From positions 113,402,903-113,466,902 of the forward strand of contig NC_084802.1 in NCBI RefSeq assembly GCF_963169125.1: DNA of 64,000 nucleotides. Reading direction: 5' to 3'. The DNA is from Humulus lupulus. Its lineage: Eukaryota > Streptophyta > Magnoliopsida > Rosales > Cannabaceae. Of this stretch, positions 46,391 to 58,089 are shown piece after piece (within the stretch, counting starts at the first letter, position 1; each line of letters begins with the position of its first letter). Under the pieces are notes generated by a model. It was given only the letters and a program-made list of their open reading frames with translations. It was not told where the DNA came from and did not search any database. A program made the translations under genes and the position numbers.

Positions 46391-49300
46391 ATAAGAATTA
46401 ATCTGGGGCAGATAGATACTTCAGCTGGCAAGAGTGATCAGGTCCAGAATAATAATAATAGCCAGGGTCAGGAAAATGACCAGTCACAGATTCCACAGCC
46501 AGCTCCTGTAAACTGTCAGCAGATAGTGAGTGATCTGCAGGCTACAATATTAAGACAGGGAGAAGAGCTTCGTCTCCTGAAACAGCAGCAAGCGCCTGCA
46601 GTGGCCAGTGTATCAGAGGCACCTCCTGTGTCGATGCCAGCAGCTGGGCAGCCGCCTGAGGTTGGAAATAAATGGGAGCCTCTCTATGAAAGGTTCAGGA
46701 AGCAACAACCTCTAGTATTTTAGGGCAGTGCAGATCCTGCCAAGGCAGAGCAGTGGATGTGTAACGCCCTGGATAGCCAAGACGGCTACACTGTGTGTTT
46801 ATAAAGTGCTAGACTTGCTAATCAAGTCATTTAATCAAAAGTGTGTTACTGAAACTATAGAGGAACTAGGGTTAAAATGTTTTGGTCTCAAAAGTCACCT
46901 TTTCATTAAGAAACATTATCTGTTTACACGGGATCCCAAAAATAATAAGTTTAAAGACCGTTTACAAAAGTCATAAGGTTTAGATACAATAACAAGCCAT
47001 ATTAAGGCAAAACAAACAGTTAGGCTATCCCTGTCCTGATCCACTCCTCGACCATGGTGATCGAACAGCTGGCTATGTACATTCAACCCCGCGGCTCTCC
47101 ATCTTAGGGTTGGTTCAGCTTGCCTTTGCCTTTACCTGCTCCACATAGCACCCGTGAGCCAAGGCCCAGCAAGAAAATACAACAACAGAGCATAAGCAAT
47201 CAACAGAAAAATCAATATCACATATCGCATCACATGTTCTCAACCATATAATCATTCAGTATAATCAAGTATTCAACACGCTAAACATATCAACTCATAT
47301 CATATATCAGATTGCAAATGATAACTAGGGCTAGCGCTCTCAGGCTGCTCCCTCCGTTATCCCACTGACTCTGGCCCGCTTAAACCGAGCTCAGTGAATA
47401 TTAAGCTGTCCTCGGCTACCAGTGGCCAAGCCGCGCCCTGTGTGCAAATATTATGAACGGCACTCTTAGGCTGCCTTCACATGTCCCATGGCATAATACC
47501 ATCATTGACACGATATAAATATCAGGACCACTTAGTCCCATCACAAACATATAACCGGGTGCAGTTTTCTTACCTTTCAGTTTGCTAGCTTTGATCACTC
47601 GACTCCTTGAGCACGATCCCCCTCGAGCTCTAGCGCTCACCTAAACACAACCATAGGCCAAAGTCATCATCAAACCCCAAGTCAAAAACCTAGCCTCGGG
47701 ACCAATCCCGAGCCCCCAGGAAGTCCTAGTTCCACCAAACAAGGTGGAGGAAACAAACCTCAAACCTTTGGTCAAAAACCCTTGCAAATAACCCTAAAAT
47801 CCCTTTATGAAAATAGGGCAGCGCTACAGCGCTCTTAAGAGGGCACTATAGCGCTACAAATAGAAGCAAAATCCCCTCAGCGTGCATGGCCTAGAACTAC
47901 AGCACCCAAAGGCTAGCGCTGTAGCGCTAGTCACAGACAGGCCAACTCCAAATTTCTCTTCCTGCGATTCCCTCGAACCAAACTCAACCAAAACTTCTCC
48001 CAACCTTTGTCAACCTCAAAAACAACCTTATAAACATACTCCACTCATCCCAAGAACCCCAAAAACTCAAAACCCAATCACATGCATCTCTAATCCCAAA
48101 ATTCACCATAGCTGTCCCTAAGCTCAGAAACTCAACAAAACTAGTCAAAACATCAGAGTTAGAGGCTTAGAATTTATACCTTTGATGGAACTTCGACCTC
48201 AAGTTGTCTCTAGACCTCCTTGGCTTGCTTTTCCTCAACCCTTGGCTCCAACTTCCCTAGAATTCCCCATCAACACAGCTTAGATATCTTTGCTAAACAC
48301 CCAAACCAGAACAGAAGGAACTTACAAAATCTTACCTCAAGTGTTGGTGAGTTCTTCCTAGACCTCTGCCAATTCCTCAAACCTAGCTTACGATCCTTGA
48401 TGCACAGCCTAACCCAGCTCTCCTCTGAACTTTGCTCCAAGAAAACCCTAGAAAAGTGGCGAGAGAACCACAAACCGACCCAAGAGAATACAACTCTGTT
48501 TTCCCTTCCTTTTCTCTTTTCTTTCTTTTCCTTCTTTCCTTTCTTTCAAACTTCTATTACTTTCTACAATTCCCACTAACATAAAGCCTCAGCATATCTA
48601 TCCCTTGCAAGCTAAATGACCTTAATGCCCTCCCTATTAAGTCTAAACCCTTTAATCCACTTAGGGGCATTTTAGTCATTTTACCCAATTCCCGCTAACT
48701 CCTCGAGTGTCTCTAATATTTCCCGCTTAATTCCCGATACCTAACTAATCTCCAATTATATTCCTCAATGTTAAAAATAGACTCTGATATATTCACTAAA
48801 TTCCCATTTATACCCCTAGGCTCCCCCCGAGCCGGGTATAAATCCCCGCCATGACTTTCTCGCTACATCGCTCACTAGGATCGTCTCGAGTCACAGATCA
48901 CAGATATATCCACATAATAATGTGGTATCGACAATTATCACATATATCAAAGCAGTTATGCCCATAATGGCCAAAATTACGATTATGTCCTTCTAACCTA
49001 ATAAGGGCCTACATGCATACTAATACACATAGTCATGCATCTCAAATATTCAAGTAGTCATATAACATGCTTTAAATCATAATCATGCATCTTACTCATT
49101 AAAATCACACATAATTCCCATTATTCCCTCCAGGCACACTAATCAGGGCCCTTAAGCCTTATTAGCAAATTCGGGTCGTTACAAGATGAGTATGATTGCC
49201 ACTATCCTTGATTTTATGAAGGTAACTGGTAATGAGAGGGTGGCCTGTGCCACTTATATGTTTCAGGAGGATGCCCGGATTTGGTGGGAGGTTATTACCC

Positions 49301-50031
49301 AGACCAAGAATGTTAATGCTCTGACTTGGGAAGAGTTTCAAACTCTATTCAATGAAAAATATTATAATGATGCTATCAGGGCGGCGAAGGCTGAGGAGTT
49401 CATTAGGCTACTTCAGGGGAACTTATCAGTCAATGAGTATGCCTTGAAATTTGATCGTTTGGCAAAGTTTGCCATGGAGCTGGTGCCCACTGATGGGACC
49501 AGGAGAGAGAGATTTTTGCAGGGGCTACAGCCCAGGTTAGCCCGTGATGTACGTATCACCACTGTGGCTGGGGTAACTACCTATGCACAGGTGGTTGAGA
49601 AGGCACTCAAAGCTGAGAGTGCAGAGAACAGGATCTGGTGTGACATGGCATCCAAAAAGGATTTCAGGAGGACAGGTCCTCCATTTGTGGGTTCTGGTAG
49701 GGGTGTAGGCCCTAGTGATCAGAAGAGGAAGGTTCCTGACACCTTCCCAGTTCCAGGTCCTGATAGGCAGCCCCGTGGTATTTCTATGGGTCGTTCAGGT
49801 GGTAATGAAGCCTGGAAGTCTTATCCTGAGTGCCCTAGATGCAAGAGACATCACTTGGGAAAATGTAGGGCAAAGGCCTGCTTCTCATGTGGAGAAGTGG
49901 GTCATCTTAAAAAGGATTGCCCTAAGGCAAGTAACGAAGAACCCAGAAAGGCGGACAACTCAGCCCCAGCTCGAGTGTTCGCATTGACTCAAGCAGAAGC
50001 TGAGGCTTCTCCCTCGATTGTTACAGGTTAG
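46391..50031 (+). pseudogene. Element D gag, split by solo LTR S3
   Basis: The frame opens at 46391 without an ATG; the first in-frame start candidates are degenerate. The N-terminal part has a glutamine-rich segment and the NKWEPLYERFRKQQ block. A TAG at 46721-46723 replaces the usual Glu codon before GSADP. S3 (46760-49183) interrupts at the EQWM motif. Coding resumes at 49189 with the capsid region (ARIWWEVITQTKN, FQTLFNEKYYND) and the zinc knuckle CFSCGEVGHLKKDC (49879-49920). It closes at TAG 50029-50031, the same place as in element A. With S3 and one duplicated pentamer discounted the two halves share a frame. Confidence 0.9.
46760..49183 (-). mobile_element. Solo LTR S3 (2424 bp)
   Basis: TGTAACGCCCTGG...GGGTCGTTACA without internal region, flanked by GGATG (46755-46759) and AGATG (49184-49188), a 5 bp duplication with one change. 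It carries the conserved block (47129-47176) and an AGCGCT palindrome island (47819-47935). The start resembles the element C LTR. Confidence 0.92.
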
Positions 50032-50700
50032 CTTCTTAGTGCTGGAACCCCTTATAATGTGTTGATTGATTCTGGTGCTACACATTCTTTTGTTGCTAGT
50101 AGTATTATTGATAGATTGTGTAGACCCTGTGATTTTTATGCTATGGGGTTTGAACCTTGTTACCCACTGGAGAGTTAGTGGTATCCAGGAGATGGGTCAG
50201 ATCTTTGCCAGTGACAGTAGAGGGCAGAGAGTTATCAGTGGATAAGATAGAGTTGGTTATGACTAACTTTGATATGATATTGGGTATGGATTGGTTAGCA
50301 AAGTATGGGGCAACCATTGATTGCAGAAGGAAGATGGTCACCTTTAAGCTTGAAGGTGAGGATCATTTTGTGTTTGTTGGTGCTGTGCATGGACCTCGTA
50401 TTCCTATGATTTATGCATTGAGGGCTAGGGATTTATTGCAAGGAGGTTGTATTGGATTCTTAGCCAGTGTGGTTGATACCACTCAGGTCGTGCCAGTGAG
50501 ACCAGAAGATACCAGACTTGTTTGTGAGTTTCTGGATGTGTTTCCAAAAGATTTGCCAGGGTTTCCACCGCACAGAGAAATTAAGTTCGTTATAGAACAG
50601 GCACCAGGGACGGAGCCAGTGTCTAGAGCGCCTTATAGAATGGCCCCAGCTGAGTTAAAAGAATTAAAAGTACAATTGCAAGAGCTGTTAGATTTGGGTT
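50032..50700 (+). pseudogene. Element D protease, frameshifted
   Basis: The active site DSGATHSF (50068-50091) is in the gag frame, directly after the TAG at 50029. A single-base loss near 50150 (within GFE-LLPTGE) moves reading to the frame that continues with [29 protein letters not shown] and the linker into RT. Confidence 0.88.
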
Positions 50701-53395
50701 TTATCAGACCTAGTTTCTCACCTTGGGGTGCGCCAGTTATGTTTGTAAAGAAGAAGGATGGTTCTCCGAGAATGTGTATTGATTACAGGGAACTGAAAAA
50801 GCTGACAATTAAGAATAAGTATCCTTTGCCAAGGATAGATGATCTGTTTGATCAGTTGCAAGGTAAGAAGGTATTCTCAAAGATCGACCTTCGTTCTAGT
50901 TATCATCAGTTGAGGGTCAAGGAAGGAGATATACCGAAGACTACTTTTCGAACTAGGTATGGGCATTATGAGTTCCTAGTTATGTCATTTGGGTTGACTA
51001 ATGCCCCTGTTGCATTTATGGATTTGATGAACAGAGTGTTCAAGGATTATCTGGATCAGTTTGTGATCGTCTTCATCGATGATATTCTGGTATATTCTCA
51101 GTCTGAGTCAGAACATGAGCAGCATTTGAGGTTGGTTCTACAGAGACTGAAGGAACACAGACTGTTTGCTAAGTTCAAGAACTGTGAGTTCTGGATATCT
51201 CAGGTATCCTTTCTTGGGCACATTGTCAGTAATGAGGGGATTAAGGTAGATCCAGCGAAGATTGAAGTGGTTAGAGATTGGCCAAGGCCAAAGAATGCTT
51301 CTGAGGTTAGAAGTTTCCTTGGATTGGCAGGTTATTATAGGCGGTTCGTGGAAGGGTTCGCAAAGATTGTTATTGCATTGACTGAGTTGACACGCAAGAG
51401 CCATAAATTTGTGTGGTCAAATAAATGTGAGAATAGCTTCCAGGAACTGAAGCAGAGATTGATTACAGCTCCGACTCTGAGTCTTCCGACAGATCAGGAG
51501 AAGTTTGTGATTTATTGCGATGCTTCTCATCAGGTTTTGGGCTGTGTTTTGATGCAATCAGAGAAGGTAATTTCTTATGCTTCTCGTCAGTTGAAGGAGT
51601 ATAAAAAGAGATATCCTACTCATGATTTAGAGTTGGCGGCTGTGGTTTTTGCTTTGAAGATATGGAGGCACTATCTCTATGGAGAGAAGTGTGAGATCTA
51701 TACAGACCACAAGAGCCTGAAATACTTCTTCACCCAGAAAGATTTAAATATGAGACAAAGGCGTTGGATGGAGTTAGTAAAAGATTATGACTGTGAGATT
51801 TTGTATCATCCAGGAAAAGCCAACGTGGTAGTTGATGCTTTAAGCCGGAAGGGTCTGGGACAGATTCATGGTATGAGGCTGATAGCCAGAGAGTTAGCAG
51901 ATGATATGACTAGAGCTGGTATAGAGTTGCTGGTGGGCCAGTTGGATAATATTACGCTACAGTCTACGCTGTTGGAGAGAATTAAGGAGGGTCAGTTGAG
52001 TGATCCACAGCTGATCAAGATCAAAGAGGTGTTTTGGCTGGAGCATCCAGAGATTATACAGTGTCTGAGTTAGGCTTGTTGAGAAACAAAGGGCGGATAT
52101 GTGTTCCGTTAGACACTGCATTGAGGCGAGAGATTCTGGATGAATCTCATACTACACCTTACTCTTTGCATCCAGGCACCACAAAGATGTATCAGGATGT
52201 GAGATCGTTGTATTGGTGGCCGGGGATGAAGAGAGATGTAGTTGAGTATGTGGCTAAGTGCTTGACATGTCAACATGTCAACGCTGAGCATCAGAGGCCA
52301 GCAGGGTTATTGCAGCCTCTGGATATCCCAGAGTGGACGTGGGAAGACATCATGATGGATTTCATGGTGGGCTTACCCAGGACTGTTGGTCAGCATGATT
52401 CTATTTGGGTGATAGAGGATCGCTACACCAAGTCAGCTCACTTTCTGCCAGTGAGGACTACTTATACAGTTGACCAGTATGCAGATCTCTATGTGAGAGA
52501 GATCGTGCGCCTCCATGGAGCGCCTAGGTCGATCGTGTCGGATCGGGACCCTACTTTTACTTCCAAGTTCTGGGGGAGTTTACAGAAGGCCATGGGTACA
52601 CAATTGAAGTTCAGTAATGCTTATCATCCTCAGATAGATGGGCAATCTGAGAGGACGATCCAGATATTAGAAGACATGCTGAGAGCATGTGTACTGGACT
52701 TTGGTGGATCTTGGAGTAAGTATCTACCTTTGATAGAATTCTCCTACAACAATAGTTATCAGTCTACCATTGGAGTTGCACCTTATGAGATGTTGTATGG
52801 TAGGAAGTGCAGATCTCCCATTCATTGGGATGAGACAGGTGAAAGGAGATACTTAGGTTCTGAGGCAGTTCAGAGGACCAGTGAGGCCATTGAGAAGATT
52901 AGAGCTCGGATGCTCGCTTCTCAGAGTAGAGAGAAGAGTTATGCAGATCCCAAGCGCAGGAACGTGGAGTTCCAAGTGGGAGACTATGTCTTCCTTAGAG
53001 TCTCGCCATGGAAAGGGGTGAGAAGGTTTGGGAAGAAAGGCAAGCTAAGCTCTAGATTTGTAGGTCCATTTGAGATCCTGGAGAGGATTGGTCAGGTGGC
53101 TTACAGATTGGCTTTGCCTCCGGCATTGTCTACCGTGCATAATGTGTTCCATGTATCAGCTCTTCGAAGGTATGTATCTGATGTGAACCATATTCTGAGT
53201 TATGAAGATCTGGAGATTGAGCTTGATCTCTCCTTTGAGGAGCAGCCAGTTCATATACTTGATAGAAAAGATAAGGTCCTCAGGAACAAGACGATACCTT
53301 TGGTTAAGGTGTTGTGGAGGAACAGCAAAGTCGAGGAAGTGACCTGGGAGCTGGAGTCAGATATGCAGAGTCAGTATCCCAAGTTGTTCAGGTAA
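50701..53395 (+). pseudogene. Element D RT, RNase H, integrase and chromodomain-type end
   Basis: RT holds [10 protein letters not shown] and FIDDILVYS (51072-51083). RNase H has [24 protein letters not shown] and [11 protein letters not shown]. This frame closes at 52071-52073; a frameshift near 52035-52050 moves to the frame 52034-53395. That frame has the integrase zinc finger ([17 protein letters not shown]), the core with MMDFMVGLP and IVSDRDPTF, then NSYQSTIGVAPYEMLYGRKC, and GKKGKLSSRFVGPFEILERI. The C-terminus (LDRKDKVLRNKTIPLVKVLW, then EEVTWELE) is chromodomain-like, as in Tekay/Del elements. Only one frameshift separates two long open segments, so this is the best-preserved pol here. 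Confidence 0.93.
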
Positions 53396-53420
53396 ATTTC
53401 GAGGATGAAATTTCTGTAAT

Positions 53421-53431
53421 GTGGGGATAGT
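53421..53431 (+). other. Element D polypurine tract
   Basis: GTGGGGATAGT directly before TGTAATGCCCC at 53432. Confidence 0.8.
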
Positions 53432-55725
53432 TGTAATGCCCCGAATCCTCCGATGTGGTTTAATGGCTGGAATAGTAGGCCGGGAGGGCCATAACTATTT
53501 AATTATGCCATTAAATGATAATATGCATGTTTATATGAATTATATTATAATATGATGTTATATACATGCATGTGGTCCACATTTGAGTATTATGATATTT
53601 TGATAATTTGGCCCGTTAACGGTATATTTGGGTGCATATTGTGAATTGTGAATGAGATTCCATTATTATGGAGATATATTCGAGCTATTCGGCATGAGAC
53701 GGTCCTATATAATGGATTAGCGGTTTTGTCATAACGAGGTCAATTATTGGGTAATAAGAATGTTTATTTGATGATAAATTGGGAGTTATTGAGATCAGGA
53801 TGAAATTCTGGAAGTTTTGACTATAATGTCCCTGGGGAGGATTTTGGGACCTCGAGCACTAGGTTTTATTTGAGGTTACTTAAGTTTGAAATAGCTTGTC
53901 AGATAGAACGTACGTTAGAAAACCTCTCGTTCTTTCCCGTTAGTTCATTTTTACCGTTCGAAGCCTTTTCGAAGAAATCTTGAGTTCTAGGAGTCAGAAT
54001 CAAGCGAGGATCGAGGCATAGCGATCCTAGGAAAGATTAGAAGCTTCTTGACTGAAGGATTTTACGGAAAACAACCCAATCGAAGCTAATCTAAGGTTAA
54101 AGTTTTGAGTTTTTAGAGTTTCTAAGCTTTGAATTGGATTTTGTGAACCGTTGAGTTTTTGGTTTGATTGAACCTTGGGTTTTGATGGTTTTGGACCATT
54201 GGGAAGCTTGGGAACTTTGATTTGATGATTTTTTTAATGTTTAGGCATGATTTTGGAGGCCTTGGGATGTTGGAGAACGAGTTTGGGCATGTTCTGGGTT
54301 GGGCGCCGCGGCCCTGTTCTTAGAGAGCTGCGGCCCTAGCTCGAAGAAGCAGGTGGATGAGTTTGTGCCTGCTGGGCGCCGTGGCCCTATGTAGAGGGCG
54401 CCGCTGCCCTTGTTTCAGAGGTGGCTAGGGGTCGCGGCCCAAGGCGCCAGGGCCGCAGCCCTTGAGCAAAGTTGAGCCCGTTTGTGTGTTTTGACCCCGG
54501 GAACATAGTTTTAGGCCTCGGGATTTTTCCTACTACTTGGATTAGTTTGGATTGATGTCCCGAAGGCTAGATTTTGGTTTGGGAACCTATGTTGATCATT
54601 TTTATTGATGATGTCCCGTGTTTAGTTATGACTAGGTGACCGCTAAAGGACTAAAAGTTGATCGTTCTCTGAGGTCGTTCTTTTATTCATTCTAGCTCGA
54701 ATCTGAGGTAAGAAAACTACACCCTATGTATATATGACATTCATATTTGTTATTGAGGCATGTTGATTGATAAATGTGGACATGGATTGCTTATTAAATG
54801 CTAGTGAATGTTGCTTACTTGTATATGGCACTGACTAGTCAGGGACATTGACCTAAGAGTCAGAACCAGCATAAGCGTCCTGAACACAGGGCCGAATGAA
54901 GATTAGATCTAATCGATATCAGCGTTGAATGACTCTAAGGCATTAATGTTGGACCGACCCTAAGGTCAATGAATCTTAAGTGCTTGGCTAGTCTAAGACT
55001 AGTTACTCAGAGCCAGGGCCTAAGGCCCAGGTGACCGCTTGTCACATGGCTAGGGAACGATGTTCTAGGGTTATGACTCTACGGTCATGAGGAAGGTTAT
55101 GTTGGTGACCAGTCACCATACACCTATCCTGGTTAAGCTAATGAAAGGTTCACTTACCTGTTAAGCCCCAGTGACCCTATCGTCACAAGGCTGAAGGGAT
55201 TTATTCCCAACTTAGTGACTTTTGTGACTGTCACCTATCTATTTTGGACTGATAGTCCTGAATGATTATTATGATCATTGTTGATATTATATCATGCTAT
55301 ATTGTGTTTTCTTGCTGGGCCTTGGCTCATGGGTGCTATGTGGTGAAGGTAAAGGGAAAGAAAAGCTCACCCAACCTTGAGTGGAGAGCTTAGGTGGTGA
55401 TGTGTACATATGCGGCCGCTTGACCACCACGGCCAAGGAGTTCTCAGAGGAACTAGGGGGTTTACCCTATTTTGCTGCTTAGGTCGGTGGGTTTATAAAT
55501 TTGAAACAGTAGTGACCATTTGGAGTTGTAAATAACTTGTAAGCATTTTGATAAGCTCATGAGCAGTTATATACATAATAAAATATATCCTTTCCTTTTT
55601 ATTGTTTTCCACCTTAACCTGTTAATAACACATAAAGCACGTTTTTAACCAAAGGACTCGGGTAGCGGGTCAAATTTTCGGTTCACCATTCATCATAACT
55701 GTTCTAGGGTAACCAGGGCTTTACA
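53432..55725 (+). repeat. Element D 3' LTR (2294 bp)
   Basis: TGTAATGCCCC...GGGCTTTACA. The GC-rich island 54300-54475 has six or so GCCGCGGCCC-like units. The conserved splice-donor-like block is at 55311-55358. Same LTR family as S4. Confidence 0.92.
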
Positions 55726-56007
55726 GTACATTTCGACCTCTGGCCTATGGCCGTCGCAAGGTCGGGCTGTAGGTTGGATTTCTAGGGGAGCAATATTTAC
55801 AGGGTTGGTTATTTTCTTCTTTCAACGAGCAGTGTACTTTATGCGACCCATGTTCGGTTGACTGGTCGGAGGTCTATTCGCTGGGTTTTTTAGAGAAAAT
55901 GGAACTTTTGGAAACAGCAGTGATGTTTGTTCTTGATCCTCGAACAGTAGCGCGAGCAGATCGTCGTCGATTGACCTCTCACCTCCCCAAGGATCGTGCA
56001 TGAATAT

Positions 56008-56532
56008 CTGGGAACAGAAAAGGGGAGATGAGAATCTGCGACCAACAGATAGAAGAAGTGAAAACATTGGGATAACGTTGCTCGTGTATAAAATTCAAGC
56101 TTGGGGCTGGACGGACACACCTCGGATCACCAAATTTTTCGACCAGCAGCATTCTAACGTAAACACTAAAAACATACGAACAGTTTGGAAAAACAGATTA
56201 AAAAGCGAAAGTGAAAAGCTTTTTCAGGGAAACTTTTTGACTCTGAAAATAGGCGGGAAAAACCCAGATTTTTCTGAAAGCATAAAAATCAAAATTTTAC
56301 TTTGATTTTGGGCCCTAAATCAGTATTTCTACTTCCCACGCCAATTTCTAAGCATCACTTAGTGTTTTTGCTAATTAAAACTCCTACCCTATCATGTTAC
56401 TACCTACGAGCTCGATTACCTCGAAATTGTTTTTCCTAAAGAACATTCAAAAACTCAAAGCCCGAATATCAGAAAATTCAAGAAATAAACGTTGCATGGT
56501 ATATCAGAGACAAAGAAGATCAAGAAACTTAC
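56008..56532 (-). other. Predicted 5' leader intron, antisense gene
   Basis: On the minus strand GTAAGT at 56527-56532 and an acceptor TTCTGTTCCCAG ending at 56008 bound 525 nt. The acceptor is just before the proposed ATG at 56001. Confidence 0.5.
56099..56140. repeat. 42 bp direct repeat, copy 1
   Basis: Identical over 42 bp to 56570-56611 and in the same orientation, 471 bp apart. It begins gcttggggctggacggac. It lies in the proposed leader intron of the antisense gene. Confidence 0.9.
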
Positions 56533-56569
56533 TTGAAGGGAAGATTGAAGCGAAGTCACGAGCGTTGAT

Positions 56570-56611
56570 GCTTGGGGCTGGACGGACACACCTCGGATCA
56601 CCAAATTTTTC
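56570..56611. repeat. 42 bp direct repeat, copy 2
   Basis: Exact copy of 56099-56140. It lies in the proposed first exon of the antisense gene, about 80 bp downstream of the TATA box. Confidence 0.9.
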
Positions 56612-56689
56612 TGAGTTTTTCTTGCTTTGTTCTTCTAGGTTCTTGAGAAAAAGAAGAGTGATAAAAAGTAAAAAATGAGAAGAGTGGGT

Positions 56690-56698
56690 TATTTATAC
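56690..56698 (-). promoter_or_regulatory. TATA box of the Tat antisense gene
   Basis: The minus strand reads TATAAATAA, the same core as in the Tat LTR promoter but pointing away from the 3' LTR. It precedes the proposed leader exon and intron. Confidence 0.6.
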
Positions 56699-56899
56699 TG
56701 ATCGTGGCACAGTTAAAAAGGTAATGATGGGGGTGAGTTTTCGATGCGTGGGGAATCGTGTTAGCCATCAAAACACATTTGGTAAACCACATCGTCCATA
56801 ATTAGTTACTTTTTCGGAAAGGCACTGGCACATGTGACAGGTCAGATGGAAGGTTGGTCAATTAAGTTTATTATATGTTGATCGCAGTATAATAAACTT

Positions 56900-56909
56900 A
56901 GGGGGAAAA
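56900..56909 (+). other. Tat polypurine tract
   Basis: AGGGGGAAAA immediately before the 3' LTR start TGTTTACCC. Confidence 0.85.
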
Positions 56910-57502
56910 TGTTTACCCAAAAAAGGACTACCTGATGATGTGGCAGAATTAACCTACATGTGACTGTTTAAGTGAGTATGATTTGTTCGACCAGCGACCA
57001 GAAGAGAATCCACTCAGCATACATCATATTTTATGGGCAACCAATCTGGTCCCAACATTTCATTTATTTCCTTCAGATATGTAATTTTGCATTTATGTAA
57101 TAATTTCAATTTCCATTATTATTTAGATACGCCTGTGTTAAATGTAATTAAGGCCCATCGGTCCATGTAAAACTCCTTGAGCCTATAAATAAGAATCAAG
57201 GGGCTCAAGAGAGGGGACTTTTTTCCTTTGGAATTTCTAAACTTGAGAATTCTAAGAGAGAATTAGAGTGTTTTTATCCGCCAAACTTTCATCTTGAAAC
57301 TGGTGAAACTCGTGAACCCTAGTTCATTGATCACAGTTCTTGGGATTTTACATCAATAAGAACACTAAGTGGACGTAGGTTATTACCATTTACTGGGGCT
57401 AAACCACTATAAATATTTTTGTGTCGCTTATCTTTTCGTCTTGATTTCATCTCATTTCTATCGTTTTACTTGATTCCGTGTCGTTGACCAATTCAAGGGT
57501 CA
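56910..57502 (+). repeat. Tat 3' LTR (593 bp)
   Basis: Aligns with both parts of the 5' LTR and shows the S1 empty site around 57217. TATAAATA is at 57184-57191. Confidence 0.92.
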
Positions 57503-57505
57503 AAA

Positions 57506-58053
57506 ACCATTATGCCCCTCATCATTCTAAATCATTTAATTATTCTAAGGGTAAATGAGTCATTCTCCCCCAGTTCCCACTAATTCCTCAAATGTTCCTA
57601 ATACTTAACAATTAATCCCGTCATCCAATTAATTACCAATTACTTATTCAATACCTAATAATTCCCAAGATATCCTCTAAATTCCTGAAAATACCCCTAG
57701 GCTCCCTCGAGATGGGTATTAATCCCCGCCATGACTATTTCGCCAATCTGGTCACTAGGACCGTCTAGAGCAATATGATGCAATTATATCCACATAATAA
57801 TGTGGTTTCAACAATTTATCACACATAATCACATTTATTCCCTCAACGGGCCAAAATTACAAATATGACCTTATAAGCTAAAAAGGACCCACATGCATAT
57901 TTAATACTCATAAACATGAATTTTACAAATCCATATAATCATATAATCATGCATGCCCCATAATCATGCATTTAATCACATTTAAACCAAGTATGCCCTC
58001 CTGGCACGCTAATCAAGGCCCTTAAGTCTTATTATCAATTTTGGGTCGTTACA
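57506..58053 (-). repeat. Element C 3' LTR, second part
   Basis: Continues the LTR begun at 20119 and ends GGGTCGTTACA. Together they make one normal-length LTR. Confidence 0.9.
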
Positions 58054-58089
58054 ACTATCCCATCCTACTGAGAATTTCGTCCTCGATAT

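Larger units (their letters stand above)
45037..55725 (+). mobile_element. Gypsy element D (chromovirus), 5' LTR truncated
   Basis: Plus-strand element with a remnant 5' LTR (45037-45952), methionine primer site, gag, protease, RT, RNase H, integrase with chromodomain-type end, purine tract and complete 3' LTR (53432-55725). About 1.4 kb of the 5' LTR front is missing where the non-autonomous element abuts it. GTACA follows the 3' LTR; the left duplication is gone. It sits inside the Tat antisense gene. LTR divergence over the shared 0.9 kb is about 4% by eye. Solo LTR S3 splits gag. Several stops and frameshifts make it dead. Confidence 0.92.
31811..56007 (-). pseudogene. Tat antisense gene (coiled-coil protein), interrupted by nested insertions
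   Basis: Minus-strand coding sequence lies between integrase and the 3' LTR. Likely start ATG at 55999-56001 (MHDPWGGERSIDDDLL). Exonic pieces: 56007-55731, then 35700-35371 across the gypsy D nest; 35279-35198, then 32829-32509 across solo LTR S2; and 32425-31811. Domains in order: acidic N-terminus, a Ser/Pro- and Lys-rich segment (KKKARTEDPPAPTP), a long charged coiled coil (EEMVAKHAEEIMTVEERL onward), a FYMFWKSNPEVNFDYLPEH block, and an acidic tail ending FPAT. Nonsense codons are seen near 55820, at 35588-35590 and at 32243-32245; I see no frameshift. Tat relatives are known to carry antisense genes of unknown function; I do not assign one. The assembly across insertions is inference. 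Confidence 0.75.
21939..57505 (+). mobile_element. Tat-type gypsy element carrying nested insertions
   Basis: LTRs of about 600 bp (21939-25002 once S1 is removed, and 56910-57502) start TGTTTACCC and end GTCA. Between them lie gag, protease, RT, RNase H, a second RNase H, integrase, a spacer and an antisense gene, the Tat-lineage layout. ACCAT occurs at 21934-21938 and at 57506-57510, three bases past GTCA, which is consistent with a 5 bp duplication if the LTR terminus is counted slightly longer. Without insertions it is roughly 10.7 kb. LTR divergence by eye is about 6%. The sense genes carry many stops and the copy is dead. Confidence 0.92.
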
